Below, one piece after another: positions 33,577-42,562 of a DNA stretch of 64,000 nt. Within the stretch, counting starts at the first letter, position 1; every line of letters begins with the position of its first letter. A program made the translations under genes and the position numbers. The DNA is from Devosia sp. 66-14 (GTDB lineage Bacteria > Pseudomonadota > Alphaproteobacteria > Rhizobiales > Devosiaceae): positions 668,606 through 732,605 of the forward strand of contig MKVB01000002.1 in assembly GCA_001899085.1 (NCBI GenBank), given 5' to 3'. The notes beneath the pieces were generated by a model. It ran no database searches. It was not told where the DNA came from and saw nothing but the letters and a program-made list of their open reading frames with translations.

Positions 33577-34887
33577 TCAACGCATAAAATTGCCCTGGAC
33601 TTTGTAGCCCGCCATTTCGGGCAGCCAGAGCGTGATTTGGGGGACATAGGCGAGCACGAAGAGCAGGCCGATCAAGACGATCAGGAACGGCCAGAGCTCC
33701 TTGGTGATGTCGGCAACCTTGATGCCGGAGACACCGGCGATCAGGAACACCAGCTCGCCCATCGGCGGGGTGACCAGACCGATCATCAGGTTCACCACCG
33801 AGACGACGCCGAAATGCACCGGGTCGATGCCGAGCGCGATCACCGTCGGCATCAGGATGGGGATGATGATCAGCAGCATCAGCAGCGTATCGAGGAAGGC
33901 GCCGAGGATGAGGAACAGCACCGTCACCACGAACATGAACAGCACGGGGCTGAGATCGAGGCTGACCATCCACTGGCCCATCGCCTCGGGGATCTGCTCG
34001 GCCGCCACCACCCAGTTCATCACCAGCGCGCCGGCAATGGTGACGGCAACGATGGCGGTGGCTTTCGAGCTGTCGACCAGCACCCGGTAGAACGCCTTGA
34101 GCGTCAGCGAGCGGTAGAGGAAAAAGGCCAGCAGCAGGGCGCAGAAGGCGGCGACGGCAGCGGCCTCGGTGGGGGTGACGGCGCCCGAATAGATGCCGCC
34201 GAGCAGGATCACCGGCAGGAACAGCACCGGGATGGCCTTGAACACGGTCTGCGCCGCCTCGCGGAATTTCGGCACCGGCTCGACCGGGAAATCCTTGTAG
34301 CGCGCCATCACCGTGACGATGGCCGACTGGGCGCCGGCGAGCAGCAGGCCGGGGATGACACCGCCCATGAACAGGTAGCCGATCGAGGTGTTGGCGACGA
34401 CGCCGTAGAGCACCATGGGGATCGATGGCGGGATGATCGGCCCGATGATCGCCGAAGTGGAGCTCAGCGCCGCGGCAAAGCCCGGCTTGTAGCCGGCCTT
34501 CACCATGGCATCGACCTCGAGCTTGCCGGGGCCGGCCGCGTCGGCGAGGGCCGAGCCGCTCATGCCGGAAAAAATCACCGAGGCGAGGATGTTCACATGG
34601 GCAAGGCCGCCCTTGAAGCGGCCGACCAGCATGTTGGCGACGCCATACATCTTCTCGGTGAGCCCGCCGGCATTCATGATCTCGGCGGCGAGGATGAACA
34701 GCGGCACCGAGAGCAGCACGAAGCTGCCATAGAGGCCGTTGAGGCTCTGGGTGGCGACCAGCGCGATATCCTGCTGGGTCAGCAGCAGGTAGACGATGCC
34801 GCTCGCCAGCATGGCATGGCCGATCGGCATGCCGAGGAACGACCACAGGAAGAACAGGACGAACATCGCCCAGGCGGAAAAGCTCAT
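33577..34887 (-). CDS. TRAP transporter large permease (DctM type)
   Basis: 436-aa membrane protein of the DctM/SiaM type with about 12 hydrophobic segments and the family motifs GMPIGHAML, VPLFILAAEIMNAGG, ASVIFSGMSGSALADAAGPG, PSIPMVLYG and GLVTPPMGELVFL. It moves an organic or sugar acid with sodium, together with the small permease and DctP receptor encoded upstream. ATG 34887; the stop is 19 bp before the aldehyde dehydrogenase start. Complete and of normal length. Confidence 0.93.
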   Translation of the reverse strand: MSFSAWAMFVLFFLWSFLGMPIGHAMLASGIVYLLLTQQDIALVATQSLNGLYGSFVLLSVPLFILAAEIMNAGGLTEKMYGVANMLVGRFKGGLAHVNILASVIFSGMSGSALADAAGPGKLEVDAMVKAGYKPGFAAALSSTSAIIGPIIPPSIPMVLYGVVANTSIGYLFMGGVIPGLLLAGAQSAIVTVMARYKDFPVEPVPKFREAAQTVFKAIPVLFLPVILLGGIYSGAVTPTEAAAVAAFCALLLAFFLYRSLTLKAFYRVLVDSSKATAIVAVTIAGALVMNWVVAAEQIPEAMGQWMVSLDLSPVLFMFVVTVLFLILGAFLDTLLMLLIIIPILMPTVIALGIDPVHFGVVSVVNLMIGLVTPPMGELVFLIAGVSGIKVADITKELWPFLIVLIGLLFVLAYVPQITLWLPEMAGYKVQGNFMR

Positions 34888-34900
34888 GTCTCAGCGGTGC

Positions 34901-35383
34901 TCAAAGAGATTTCTGCCACTCGGCGCCCAATAGCCGCCGGATGCGGATGGCCGCGCCGACGACGACAGCGATGAGGAAGATGGCAAAACACGAATAGACC
35001 AGGTCCATCCGCACATGCAGCAGCATGGTGGTGCGCCGGCCCAGGAACAGTAGGTAGTCGATGACGCCGGGCAGGGCCGCGAGGAAGGCGAGGCCGAGGC
35101 AGGCGGTGTTGAAGATGGCAAGCCAGCGCCGCGGCCCCGGCTTGAACCAGTTGTAGATGACGTCGAAGACGATCTGCTGCCGCTCCGGCACCAGGATGCC
35201 GCAACTCCAGAACACCACCCAGACATAGGCGATGGCGCAGAGCTCCAGCGTCCAGGCCACCGGCGCGTTGAAGACGTAGCGCGAGATGACCTGGACGATG
35301 AAGGCGAAGAACATGACGGCAAAGCTCAATGCCGCCACGCCTTCGGCGACCTGCGTCCACAGGGTCTGGAGCCGGGCGAGCAC
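34901..35383 (-). CDS. TRAP transporter small permease (DctQ type)
   Basis: 160-aa protein with four hydrophobic helices (GVAALSFAVMFFAFIVQVISR, VAWTLELCAIAYVWVVFWSC, WLAIFNTACLGLAFLAAL, LVYSCFAIFLIAVVVGAAI). The RYVFNAPVAWTLELC segment is characteristic of DctQ subunits. GTG 35383 starts 3 bp after the receptor gene stop. Bridges the large permease and receptor. Confidence 0.9.
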   Translation of the reverse strand: MLARLQTLWTQVAEGVAALSFAVMFFAFIVQVISRYVFNAPVAWTLELCAIAYVWVVFWSCGILVPERQQIVFDVIYNWFKPGPRRWLAIFNTACLGLAFLAALPGVIDYLLFLGRRTTMLLHVRMDLVYSCFAIFLIAVVVGAAIRIRRLLGAEWQKSL

Positions 35384-35386
35384 GGA

Positions 35387-36403
35387 TCAGGCGCCGGCGG
35401 CGTTGATGCGATCGAGCAGGCCGGCCGGCCAGGTCTTGGCGAAGTCGCTCTCGAGGAACTTCTTCTGCACCTGGTCGCGGAACGCGGCGACATCGGGGGT
35501 GACCACGGTCAGGCCCTGGCCCTCGAGGAACTTCACCGCATCGGCCTCGGCGGCCAGCACGGCGTCGTCGTTGAAGGCCTTGGCCGCCGCCTCGGCGGTC
35601 TCGATGGCCTTTTTCTGCTCGTCGCTCAGCCCGTCCCAATAGGGCTTGGCTATGGCAAAGAAGGTGTTGGAGACCATATGGTCGGTCAGCACCACTTCCT
35701 TGGTGACCTCGTAGAACTTGTTGGCGATCACGTCGGCCAGGGGGTTCTCGAAGCCGTCAATGGTGCCGGTCTGCAGCGCCAGGTAGATTTCCTCGAAGGC
35801 CAGCGGCGTGGCGGCGCCGCCCAGCGCATTGCCGAGGAACTGCCAGGTTTCGGAACCCGGCATGCGGAGCTTGAGGCCGGCGAGATCGGCCGGGGTCTTC
35901 ACCTCGCGCGGCTTCACCAGCACCAGCTGGCGCGAGCCGAGATACTGGCTGCGGATGATTTCGAGCCCAAGATCGGCCCCCACCTTGGCCTTGTATTCGG
36001 CGCCGACGTCGCCGTCATAGACCGCGTCGAGATGCTTGGCATCGCGCATCAGGTAGCCATTGGTGAAGATCGAGTATTCGGGGATCAGCGCCGCGACATC
36101 CTGCGGCGAGATCATCCCGACCTCGAGATTGCCGCGCTGCATCGCCTCGATCTCTGTGCCCTGGGCGAACAGCGTGCCGTTGTAGTGGATCTGCACGTCG
36201 AAGCCGCCGGGCAGCGCCTTTTCCAGCTCGTCCTTGAACACCACGAGCGCCTTGGACTGGATCTCGTTCTCGGCGCCCGGGGTGGAGATACGGAGCACCT
36301 TGGCCTCGGCGAAGGCCGGCCCGGCCATCGCGAGGGACGTCACGACAAGTGCGGCGCCAGCCAGCAGCGTGCGGCGCCCGAATTTCGGAACGGTTAGCGT
36401 CAT
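35387..36403 (-). CDS. TRAP transporter solute-binding protein (DctP type)
   Basis: 338-aa periplasmic receptor. Signal peptide about 1-32 (FGRRTLLAGAALVVTSLAMAG, cleavage likely after AFA), then DctP features: STPGAENEIQSKALVVFKDE, IHYNGTLFAQGTEIEAMQRG, and the ligand arginine region LKLRMPGSETWQFLGNALGG. The arginine in LRMPG normally pairs with the carboxylate of the ligand, so a carboxylic acid such as a sugar acid is likely. ATG 36403 has GGGAG upstream. Heads the minus-strand operon receptor-DctQ-DctM-ALDH. Confidence 0.93.
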   Translation of the reverse strand: MTLTVPKFGRRTLLAGAALVVTSLAMAGPAFAEAKVLRISTPGAENEIQSKALVVFKDELEKALPGGFDVQIHYNGTLFAQGTEIEAMQRGNLEVGMISPQDVAALIPEYSIFTNGYLMRDAKHLDAVYDGDVGAEYKAKVGADLGLEIIRSQYLGSRQLVLVKPREVKTPADLAGLKLRMPGSETWQFLGNALGGAATPLAFEEIYLALQTGTIDGFENPLADVIANKFYEVTKEVVLTDHMVSNTFFAIAKPYWDGLSDEQKKAIETAEAAAKAFNDDAVLAAEADAVKFLEGQGLTVVTPDVAAFRDQVQKKFLESDFAKTWPAGLLDRINAAGA

Positions 36404-36499
36404 GATTGTTCTCCCTGCTCGAGCCGCACGCCGAAGCGCCCTCTGCGGCTCCCTTTTGCAGTTTCGATGCTTCAACAGGGCAGGGGATGCGTCAAGCAC

Positions 36500-36511
36500 A
36501 ATGTTGACAAT
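36500..36511. promoter_or_regulatory. Candidate operator, AATGTTGACAAT
   Basis: Imperfect palindrome with core TGTTGACA (TGT-NN-ACA form) in the divergent region between the TRAP receptor gene (start 36403, minus) and the DHDPS-family gene (start 36592, plus). Only one base in the core differs from TGTCGACA at 18292 and 49426. FadR-type GntR binding is plausible. Confidence 0.4.
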
Positions 36512-36591
36512 CGGCAATTAATCTTGAAGATGGCGGGCATCCTGAAGCTGGCCATTCGAGCCACGAAATGCCGTTATCTCAAGAGGTTAGA

Positions 36592-37566
36592 GTGGATGGT
36601 CTGCCAAAGACCCGGTGCCTTGCGGTCGCCATCGCGACCCCTCTGACCAGGGATTTTCACCCCGATACGGAACGCTTGGTCGCCCGCATGGAGGCGCTGC
36701 TGGCGGCCGGTTGCGACGGCATCACGCTGTTCGGCACCACCGGCGAGGGGGCGGAGTTCTCCACCGAGGACCGGATGCGCACGCTCGAGACGGTGATTGC
36801 CGCGGGCATCCCGGCCGGGCGGCTGGTGGTGTCGATCGGCGCGCTGTCGATCCCCGACGTGGTGGCGCTGGCGCGCCATGCGACGGAGCAGGGGGTGCAT
36901 GGCGTGCTGCTGATGCCGCCCTGCGTCTATCGCGGCGGCATCACCGAGGACGCGACGTTCCGCTTCTTTTCGGCGGTGATCGACCGGGTGGCGCTCTCGG
37001 CGCTGAGGCTCTACCTCTACCACTTCCCCGATATCTGCGGCGTGCCGATCACCGCGCAGGTGGTGCGGCGGCTCGACGAGCGCTATCCGGGGATGATCGC
37101 CGGGGTGAAGGATTCCGGCGGCGACCTCGATTTCACCATGGACCTGGTGCGGCGCTTCTCGCACCTGTCGATCTTCACCGGCAGCGAGATCCACCTGCCC
37201 GAGCTGATCGCGGCGGGGGCGCGCGGCACCATTTGCGGCCTTGCCAATGTGATGCCGCGGCTGATGCGGGCGATGCTGGATGCGCCGACCGCCTTCGACC
37301 GGCGGGCGCTGCTGCCGATGATCTTTGCCGGCGACGCCATCCTGTCGCGGCGGCCGTTCATTCCCTCGGCCAAGGCCGTGGTGGCCGATTGGCTCGGCGA
37401 TGCCGAATGGCGCCGGGTGATCCCGCCAATGCCCGACATCGCCATGATCGAACGCCAGCACATCGTCGCCGATTTCCGCGCCTGGGATGCGGGCCTGCCC
37501 GAGCCGTGGCGCAGCCTCGCCGCGGCGCCGCCGGCGGGCAATGTCGTCGATCTCAAGCGCGCCTGA
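36592..37566 (+). CDS. DHDPS-family aldolase/lyase (paralogue B)
   Basis: 324-aa Schiff-base TIM-barrel enzyme. It keeps the canonical FGTTGEGAEF loop and Schiff-base K173 (AGVKDSGGD), but the tyrosine motif reads LYLYHFPD (Y143) instead of YNxP. It is clearly divergent from paralogues A and C and has a C-terminal extension. Start GTG 36592 is preferred because AAGAGG precedes it; ATG 36568 has no ribosome site. A class II aldolase gene follows 13 bp later. Likely acts on a keto acid from the substrate of the divergent TRAP transporter; aldol cleavage or dehydration are both possible. Confidence 0.85.
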   Translation: MDGLPKTRCLAVAIATPLTRDFHPDTERLVARMEALLAAGCDGITLFGTTGEGAEFSTEDRMRTLETVIAAGIPAGRLVVSIGALSIPDVVALARHATEQGVHGVLLMPPCVYRGGITEDATFRFFSAVIDRVALSALRLYLYHFPDICGVPITAQVVRRLDERYPGMIAGVKDSGGDLDFTMDLVRRFSHLSIFTGSEIHLPELIAAGARGTICGLANVMPRLMRAMLDAPTAFDRRALLPMIFAGDAILSRRPFIPSAKAVVADWLGDAEWRRVIPPMPDIAMIERQHIVADFRAWDAGLPEPWRSLAAAPPAGNVVDLKRA

Positions 37567-37579
37567 GGGGAGACGACAC

Positions 37580-38383
37580 GTGGCCCATGCGCTCGACGGC
37601 AAGCCGCAACTTGCCACCGCCGCCGTGCCGCGCAGCAATGCGCCGGATCTGCATGGTCCCGATGTCCGCGAGGCGCGCGTCGACCTCGCCGCGTGCTTCC
37701 GCATGGCGGCGCGGCTGGGCATGCACGAGGGGATCTGCAACCACTTCTCGGCGGTGGTGCCGGGCCATGACGAACTGTTCCTCGTCAACCCCTATGGCCG
37801 CGCCTTTGCCGAGGTGACGGCGTCATCGCTGCTGATCTGCGACTATCATGGCAACGTCATCGACGGCGATGGGGTGCCCGAGGCGACGGCCTTCTACATC
37901 CATGCCCAGGTGCACAAGCGCCTGCCCCGCGCCCGCGCCGCGTTCCATACCCACATGCCCTATGCCACGGCCCTGTCGATGACCGAGGGCGAGCCGCTGA
38001 TCTTTGCCGGCCAGACGGCGCTGAAGTTCTATGGCCGTACGGCGGTCGACCGCGACTATAACGGCCTCGCGCTCGATGCCAGCGAAGGCGAGCGCATCGC
38101 CGCCGCCATCGGCGACGCCGACATCGTGTTCATGAAGCACCATGGCGTGATGGTGTGCGGCCGGACCATCGCCGAGGCGTGGGACGATCTCTACTACCTC
38201 GAACGGGCCTCGGAAGTGCAGGTGCTCGCCATGTCGACCGGCCGCGAGATCAGGCCGGTGCGACCGGAGATCGCCGCGGCGGCAGCCCGGCAGATGCGCG
38301 AGGGCGACGCGGAATCGGGCCGGCTGCACCTCGAGAGCATCAAGCGGCAGCTGGATGTGAGCGAGCCGGGGTATCGGCACTAG
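37580..38383 (+). CDS. Class II aldolase/adducin family protein
   Basis: 267-aa metal-dependent aldolase-type protein. Zinc motif H123 and H125 in AFHTHMPYAT, conserved NHFSAVVPG phosphate/substrate loop (54-62), acid in PEATAFYIHAQ, and MKHHGVMVCGRT holding a further histidine. GTG 37580 is placed by the upstream GAGGGGAGA; the frame is open inside the preceding gene but without homology. It shares the operon with DHDPS paralogue B. Members cleave or decarboxylate sugar phosphates and hydroxy-keto acids; the actual substrate is unknown. Confidence 0.88.
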   Translation: MAHALDGKPQLATAAVPRSNAPDLHGPDVREARVDLAACFRMAARLGMHEGICNHFSAVVPGHDELFLVNPYGRAFAEVTASSLLICDYHGNVIDGDGVPEATAFYIHAQVHKRLPRARAAFHTHMPYATALSMTEGEPLIFAGQTALKFYGRTAVDRDYNGLALDASEGERIAAAIGDADIVFMKHHGVMVCGRTIAEAWDDLYYLERASEVQVLAMSTGREIRPVRPEIAAAAARQMREGDAESGRLHLESIKRQLDVSEPGYRH

Positions 38384-38418
38384 TTCTCCGGAGCCACGCT
38401 GAGGTGCGAGAGGTTGTG

Positions 38419-38598
38419 GCCTTCTCCCCTTGTGGTCAGCGGACGAGGGCGAAGCCCTCGCCGCGAGGTGGCCGAAGGCCGGATGAGGGGTTCTCTCCGC
38501 GCACACTGCCGCTCGTCGCTTCGCTCCGATCGCGCAACCTTCGGTTGCGATACCCCTCATCCGCCCTTCGGGCACCTTCTCCCACAAGGGGAGAAGGC
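38419..38598. repeat. Intergenic palindromic repeat (GCCTTCTCCCCTTGTGG family)
   Basis: About 180-bp element with perfect 17-bp outer arms, GCCTTCTCCCCTTGTGG at 38419-38435 and CCACAAGGGGAGAAGGC at 38582-38598, and inner pairs such as GAGGGCGAAGCCCTC. It lies between convergent genes (aldolase, plus; GntR, minus). No gene seen in the 279-bp gap. Confidence 0.85.
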
Positions 38599-38662
38599 AG
38601 TCACCGAGAGGCCGATGCTTCGCGACACAACGTATCGTCGCTCCAGCGCGAGCTCCGAGCGA

Positions 38663-39301
38663 CTACCCCGCCGGCTGCAGCATCCGCCCGGCGTCCTCGA
38701 TGTGCTGCCGCAACAACCCGACGGCCTTCGTCACATCGCGTTTCCGGCAGGCATCGAGGATCAGTTTGTGCTCGCGATGCGCATCGGCGCGGCCGTTGGT
38801 GGCCATCACCTGCATGCGGATGTAGCGGCCGATGGTTTCGTGGGTGCGGCGCAAGAGCTTCAGCATGCCGGGGCGGCCGGCCGGGGCGTAGAGCACCTCG
38901 TGCAGCCGCCAGTTGGCGTCGCCCCAGCCGTCGAGGCTGATATCGGCCATTTCCGAGATGATGGAGGTGGCCTTGTTGAGGTCGGCCTCGGTCATCTCGG
39001 GGATCGCCAACGCCAACAGATGCGGCTCGACCAGCAGGCGCAGCTCGAACAGTTCGGCGATCTCGGCGCGTGAGATGGGTGAGACCTGGGCGCCTTTCTG
39101 CGGGGTCAGCACCACCAGCCCCTCGGCCTCCAGCTGGCCGAGCGCCTCGCGCACCGGGCTGCGGCTGACGCCGAGCTCGGCGGCGATCTGCTCCTGCTGC
39201 AGCTTGACGCCTTGCGGATAGTGGCCGGCGAGGATGCGCCGGCGCAGTTCCTGCGCCACCTGGATGCTGATGGTGGTCTTGTCGAGCAGGCCTGTCGGCA
39301 T
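38663..39301 (-). CDS. GntR-family transcriptional regulator, FadR subfamily (3)
   Basis: 212-aa regulator: winged helix-turn-helix about 10-75 (VAQELRRRILAGHYPQGVKL, SRSPVREALGQLEAEGLVVL), then FCD helices with ELFELRLLVEPHLLALAIPE and metal-type histidines in NWRLHEVLYA and DAHREHKLI. ATG 39301 has GGAGAG upstream. Divergent from DHDPS paralogue C with a perfect 14-bp palindrome between them, the classic layout of a local repressor. Confidence 0.92.
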   Translation of the reverse strand: MPTGLLDKTTISIQVAQELRRRILAGHYPQGVKLQQEQIAAELGVSRSPVREALGQLEAEGLVVLTPQKGAQVSPISRAEIAELFELRLLVEPHLLALAIPEMTEADLNKATSIISEMADISLDGWGDANWRLHEVLYAPAGRPGMLKLLRRTHETIGRYIRMQVMATNGRADAHREHKLILDACRKRDVTKAVGLLRQHIEDAGRMLQPAG

Positions 39302-39381
39302 GTCCCGTCTCTCCAGCTGGCGCTCAAGGCCCAGACTCGCTGTTACACGAGCCATCCCACGCCTTGCAACGCCGAAATGAG

Positions 39382-39395
39382 GAATGTATACATTC
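39382..39395. promoter_or_regulatory. Candidate GntR operator, GAATGTATACATTC
   Basis: Perfect 14-bp palindrome with core TGTATACA in the 148-bp divergent region between the GntR gene (start 39301) and DHDPS paralogue C (start 39450). It is 55-68 bp before the enzyme ATG. FadR-subfamily regulators commonly bind TGT-NN-ACA palindromes, so binding by the adjacent GntR protein is the simplest reading. Confidence 0.65.
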
Positions 39396-39449
39396 GACAT
39401 ACGGCGGACGAGAGGTCCGGCCTTCCCCAAGAGAAGTTTGAGGCGAGAG

Positions 39450-40337
39450 ATGACCTGGAGCGGCGTGTTCCCTGCGGCCACCACCAAGATGACGGCGAGC
39501 GGCGAGCTCGATCTCAAGTCCATGCAGGTGAGCATCGAGCGGCTGGTGAAGGGCGGCGTCAGCGGCGTCATCGTGCTGCCGATGCTGGGCGAGAATGCCG
39601 CGCTGACCCAGGCCGAAAAGGACAGGGTGGTGCCGGCGGCGAAAGAAGCGGTGGCCGGCAAGGTGCCGCTGCTGTCGGGGCTCGCAGAGCTCTCCACCGC
39701 CGACGCCATTGCCGCGGCGAAGAACTATCGCAAGCTCGGGGCCGAGGGGCTGATGGTGTTCCCCAGCCTCGCCTATCGTACCGACCGGCGCGAGACCATC
39801 GCCTGGTACAAGGCGGTGGCGACCGGCGGGCTGCCGATCATGATCTACAACAATCCCATCGCCTATAAGGTCGATGTCGACGTACCGACGCTCGAAGGGC
39901 TGGCGGGCGTGCCGGAGATCGTGGCGGTGAAGGAAGAGACCGGCGATATCCGCCGCGTCACCGATCTCTACAATGCCTTCGGCGACCGCTTCGATATCTT
40001 CTGCGGCGTCGACGACCTGATCCTCGAAAGCGTGGCGCTGGGGGTGGTCGGCTGGGTCTCGGGCATGACCAATGCCTGGCCGGACGAATGCGTGAAATTG
40101 TTCAACGCCGCCAAGGCTGGGGACTTCAAGGCGGCGCTGCCGCTGTACCGGCTGATGACCCCGGCCTTCCACCTCGATACCGACGTCAAGCTGGTGCAGT
40201 ACATCAAGTTCGCCGAGCACCTGGTCTATGGCGCGCCGGAGCATATCCGCCCCCCGCGGCTGCCGCTGGAAGGCGAGGAGCGGGCGCGGGTCGAGGCGGT
40301 GATCCGGAAGACGATCGCGGATCTGAAGCGGGTTTAG
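39450..40337 (+). CDS. DHDPS-family lyase/dehydratase/deaminase (paralogue C)
   Basis: 295-aa Schiff-base TIM-barrel enzyme, closely similar to paralogue A: both open GVFPA-TTKMT and share MIYNNPIAY (Y133 here), VAVKEETGDIRRV (K161), FCGVDDLILES and a C-terminal RPPRLPLEGEE. The substrate loop reads LPMLGENAAL, again lacking the GTTGE threonines. ATG 39450 with a GAGGCGAG ribosome site. Rhizobial proteins of this subgroup have been linked to hydroxyproline catabolism; keto-deoxy sugar-acid dehydratase is the alternative. Probably controlled by the divergent GntR gene. Confidence 0.87.
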   Translation: MTWSGVFPAATTKMTASGELDLKSMQVSIERLVKGGVSGVIVLPMLGENAALTQAEKDRVVPAAKEAVAGKVPLLSGLAELSTADAIAAAKNYRKLGAEGLMVFPSLAYRTDRRETIAWYKAVATGGLPIMIYNNPIAYKVDVDVPTLEGLAGVPEIVAVKEETGDIRRVTDLYNAFGDRFDIFCGVDDLILESVALGVVGWVSGMTNAWPDECVKLFNAAKAGDFKAALPLYRLMTPAFHLDTDVKLVQYIKFAEHLVYGAPEHIRPPRLPLEGEERARVEAVIRKTIADLKRV

Positions 40338-40345
40338 GGCTCGAG

Positions 40346-40510
40346 GCGCCGGCCTCTCCTGATCCTCCCCCGCGGGGCGGGGGAGGGGGACCGCCCGAAG
40401 GGTGGTGGAGAGGGCGGCAAGAGTCGACGGTTGGTTGTGCTCCCCCCTCCACCAGCTTCGCTGGTCCCCCTCCCCCGCCCCGCGGGGGAGGATCAGGGAG
40501 AGGCCGGCGC
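40346..40510. repeat. Long intergenic inverted repeat
   Basis: Outer arms GCGCCGGCCTCTCC-TGATCC from 40346 and GGATCA-GGGAGAGGCCGGCGC ending 40510, continuing inward through CTCCCCCGCGGGGCGGGGGAG type tracts. The inner pair is GGTGGTGGAG/CTCCACCAGC. It fills the whole gap between two convergent genes. Same style as the 10747 element. Confidence 0.85.
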
Positions 40511-40514
40511 TACC

Positions 40515-41528
40515 CTAAGCCACCCCACGCAAACTCAGCGCCTCGGCAAAGTGGCATGCCGCCAGATGCGCCCCTGATGCCCCCTCGACCTGCCGCAGGG
40601 CCGGGACCGTGCTCTTGCACACCTCCTGGGCATACGGACAGCGCGGATGGAACGGGCAGCCGGACGGCCGGTTGGCGGGGTCGGCGACTTCGCCGCGGAT
40701 CGCCACCCGCTCGCGCCGGACATGCGGGTCGGGTTCGGGGACGGCCGAGAGCAGGGCTTCGACATAGGGCATCTTCGGGGTGCGGAGCAGCGCTTCGGTT
40801 TCGGCGAACTCGACGATCCGGCCCAGATACATCACCGCCACCCGGTCGCACTGGTGTTCGATGACGCCGAGATCGTGCGAGATGAACAGGTAGGTGGTGC
40901 CCAGCCGCTCCTGGATGTCGCTCAACAGGTTCAGCACCTGCGCCTGCACCGACACATCGAGGGCCGATACCGCCTCGTCGCAGACGACGAAATCGGGTTC
41001 CAGCGCCAGCGCGCGGGCGATGCCGATGCGCTGGCGCTGGCCACCGGAAAAGGTGTGCGGGTAGCGCAGCAGGTAGCTGGCATTGAGCCCCACCAGCTCG
41101 AGCAGTTCGACCACCCGGTCGCGGCGCTGCCTGTGCGTGAGGTGCTCGAGGCAGATCAGCGGCTCGGCGATAAGCGCCTCGACATTCATGCGCGGGTTGA
41201 GCGAGGCATAGGGATCCTGGAACACCATCTGCATGCGGCGCCGGACGCGCTTGAGCTCGTCGCGGCCCAGCTTTGCGACGTCGACAGTGCCGGCGCGATC
41301 GTGGAACAGGATCTCGCCCTCGGTGGGCTCGATGGCGCGGAGGATGGCGCGGCCGGTCGTGGATTTGCCGCAGCCGCTTTCCCCGACAAGGCCGAGCGTT
41401 TCGCCGCGCATGATGGTCAGGTCGACGCCGTCGATGGCCCGCACTTCGCCGGTGACGCGGCGCGACAGCCCGGAATGGATGGGGAAGCGCTTGCTCAGCC
41501 CGCGGATCTCGAGCAGCGGTTCGCTCAT
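40515..41528 (-). CDS. ABC transporter ATP-binding protein, DppF/OppF type (third system)
   Basis: 337-aa ATPase: Walker [11 protein letters not shown]-loop [12 protein letters not shown], signature FSGGQRQR, Walker [13 protein letters not shown] (DEA rather than the usual DEP), H-loop ISHD, and the oligopeptide extension with cysteines [14 protein letters not shown]. It overlaps the DppD gene by 4 bp. Last gene of the minus-strand operon that begins at the sialidase-like genes. Confidence 0.93.
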   Translation of the reverse strand: MSEPLLEIRGLSKRFPIHSGLSRRVTGEVRAIDGVDLTIMRGETLGLVGESGCGKSTTGRAILRAIEPTEGEILFHDRAGTVDVAKLGRDELKRVRRRMQMVFQDPYASLNPRMNVEALIAEPLICLEHLTHRQRRDRVVELLELVGLNASYLLRYPHTFSGGQRQRIGIARALALEPDFVVCDEAVSALDVSVQAQVLNLLSDIQERLGTTYLFISHDLGVIEHQCDRVAVMYLGRIVEFAETEALLRTPKMPYVEALLSAVPEPDPHVRRERVAIRGEVADPANRPSGCPFHPRCPYAQEVCKSTVPALRQVEGASGAHLAACHFAEALSLRGVA

Positions 41529-42562
41529 GCGGCCTCCAGCGCGGCCGAAGCCGCCAGCACTTCAGGATAGAGCAGGCAGCGGGCCCGGTGCCCGGGCGCC
41601 ACCTCGGCCATCCGCGGTTTCACCACGTCGCAAAGCCCGGCAACCGCCTTGGGGCAACGCGGATGGAAGGCGCAGCCGGGCAGCTCGGCCAGCGCCGGCG
41701 GCACCGAGCCGCGCATCGCCGGCAGTCGTTCGCGCCTGCCGCGCCGGCTGCCGAGCCGCGGCACCGAGCCGAGCAGCCCCTGGGTGTAAGGGTGCTTCGG
41801 GTTATCGAACAGCGACTCGGTGGTGGTCTCTTCGACCACCTGCCCGAGATACATCACGGCGACGCGGCTTGTGGTGCGGGCCACGACGCCCAGATCATGG
41901 GTGATCAGCAGCACCGTCATCCCCAGCTCCTGCTGCAGGCGTTGCAGCAGTTCGAGGATCTGCGCCTGGATGGTGACATCGAGAGCGGTGGTCGGCTCGT
42001 CCGCCACCAGCACTTCGGGCTTGCAGGCCAGCGCCATGGCGATCATGGCGCGCTGTCGCATGCCGCCCGACAGGTTGAACGGATGGGCGTCGAAGCGCTG
42101 CCGGGCATTGGGCATGCCGACCAGGTCGAGCATCTCGATCGAGCGTTCCCGCGCGGCGCGCTTGTCGAGCTTTTCGTGGATCAGCAGCATTTCGGCGATC
42201 TGGTTGCCGATGGTGTGGACCGGGGAGAAGGCGGTCATCGGTTCCTGGAAGATCATCGCCAGCCGGCGGCCGCGAATGGCGCGCATCGGGGCGCCGTCGG
42301 GGTCGAGCGCCGCAAGGTCGACGGGCGGGGTCTTGCCGTCATCGAGGGTGATCGAGCCGGCGGTGATCCGCATCGGCGACGGCGTGATGTTGAGCAGGGC
42401 CCGCGCCGTCATCGACTTGCCGCAGCCGCTTTCGCCGACGAGGCCGGTGGTGGCGGCGTGCGGCAGGTCGAGGTCGATGCCGCGCAGGGGGCGCAGCATG
42501 CCGTGGCGGCTCAGCGCCCCGACCTCGAGACCGCGAATGGAGATGATCGGTCCGGGCGTCAT
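41525..42562 (-). CDS. ABC transporter ATP-binding protein, DppD/OppD type (third system)
   Basis: 345-aa ATPase: Walker [10 protein letters not shown]-loop [16 protein letters not shown], signature LSGGMRQR, Walker [14 protein letters not shown]-loop ITHD, C-terminal cysteines [15 protein letters not shown]. Overlaps both neighbours by 4 bp. In this system the two ATPases are separate proteins, whereas the neighbouring paralogous system has a fused one. Confidence 0.93.
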   Translation of the reverse strand: MTPGPIISIRGLEVGALSRHGMLRPLRGIDLDLPHAATTGLVGESGCGKSMTARALLNITPSPMRITAGSITLDDGKTPPVDLAALDPDGAPMRAIRGRRLAMIFQEPMTAFSPVHTIGNQIAEMLLIHEKLDKRAARERSIEMLDLVGMPNARQRFDAHPFNLSGGMRQRAMIAMALACKPEVLVADEPTTALDVTIQAQILELLQRLQQELGMTVLLITHDLGVVARTTSRVAVMYLGQVVEETTTESLFDNPKHPYTQGLLGSVPRLGSRRGRRERLPAMRGSVPPALAELPGCAFHPRCPKAVAGLCDVVKPRMAEVAPGHRARCLLYPEVLAASAALEAA

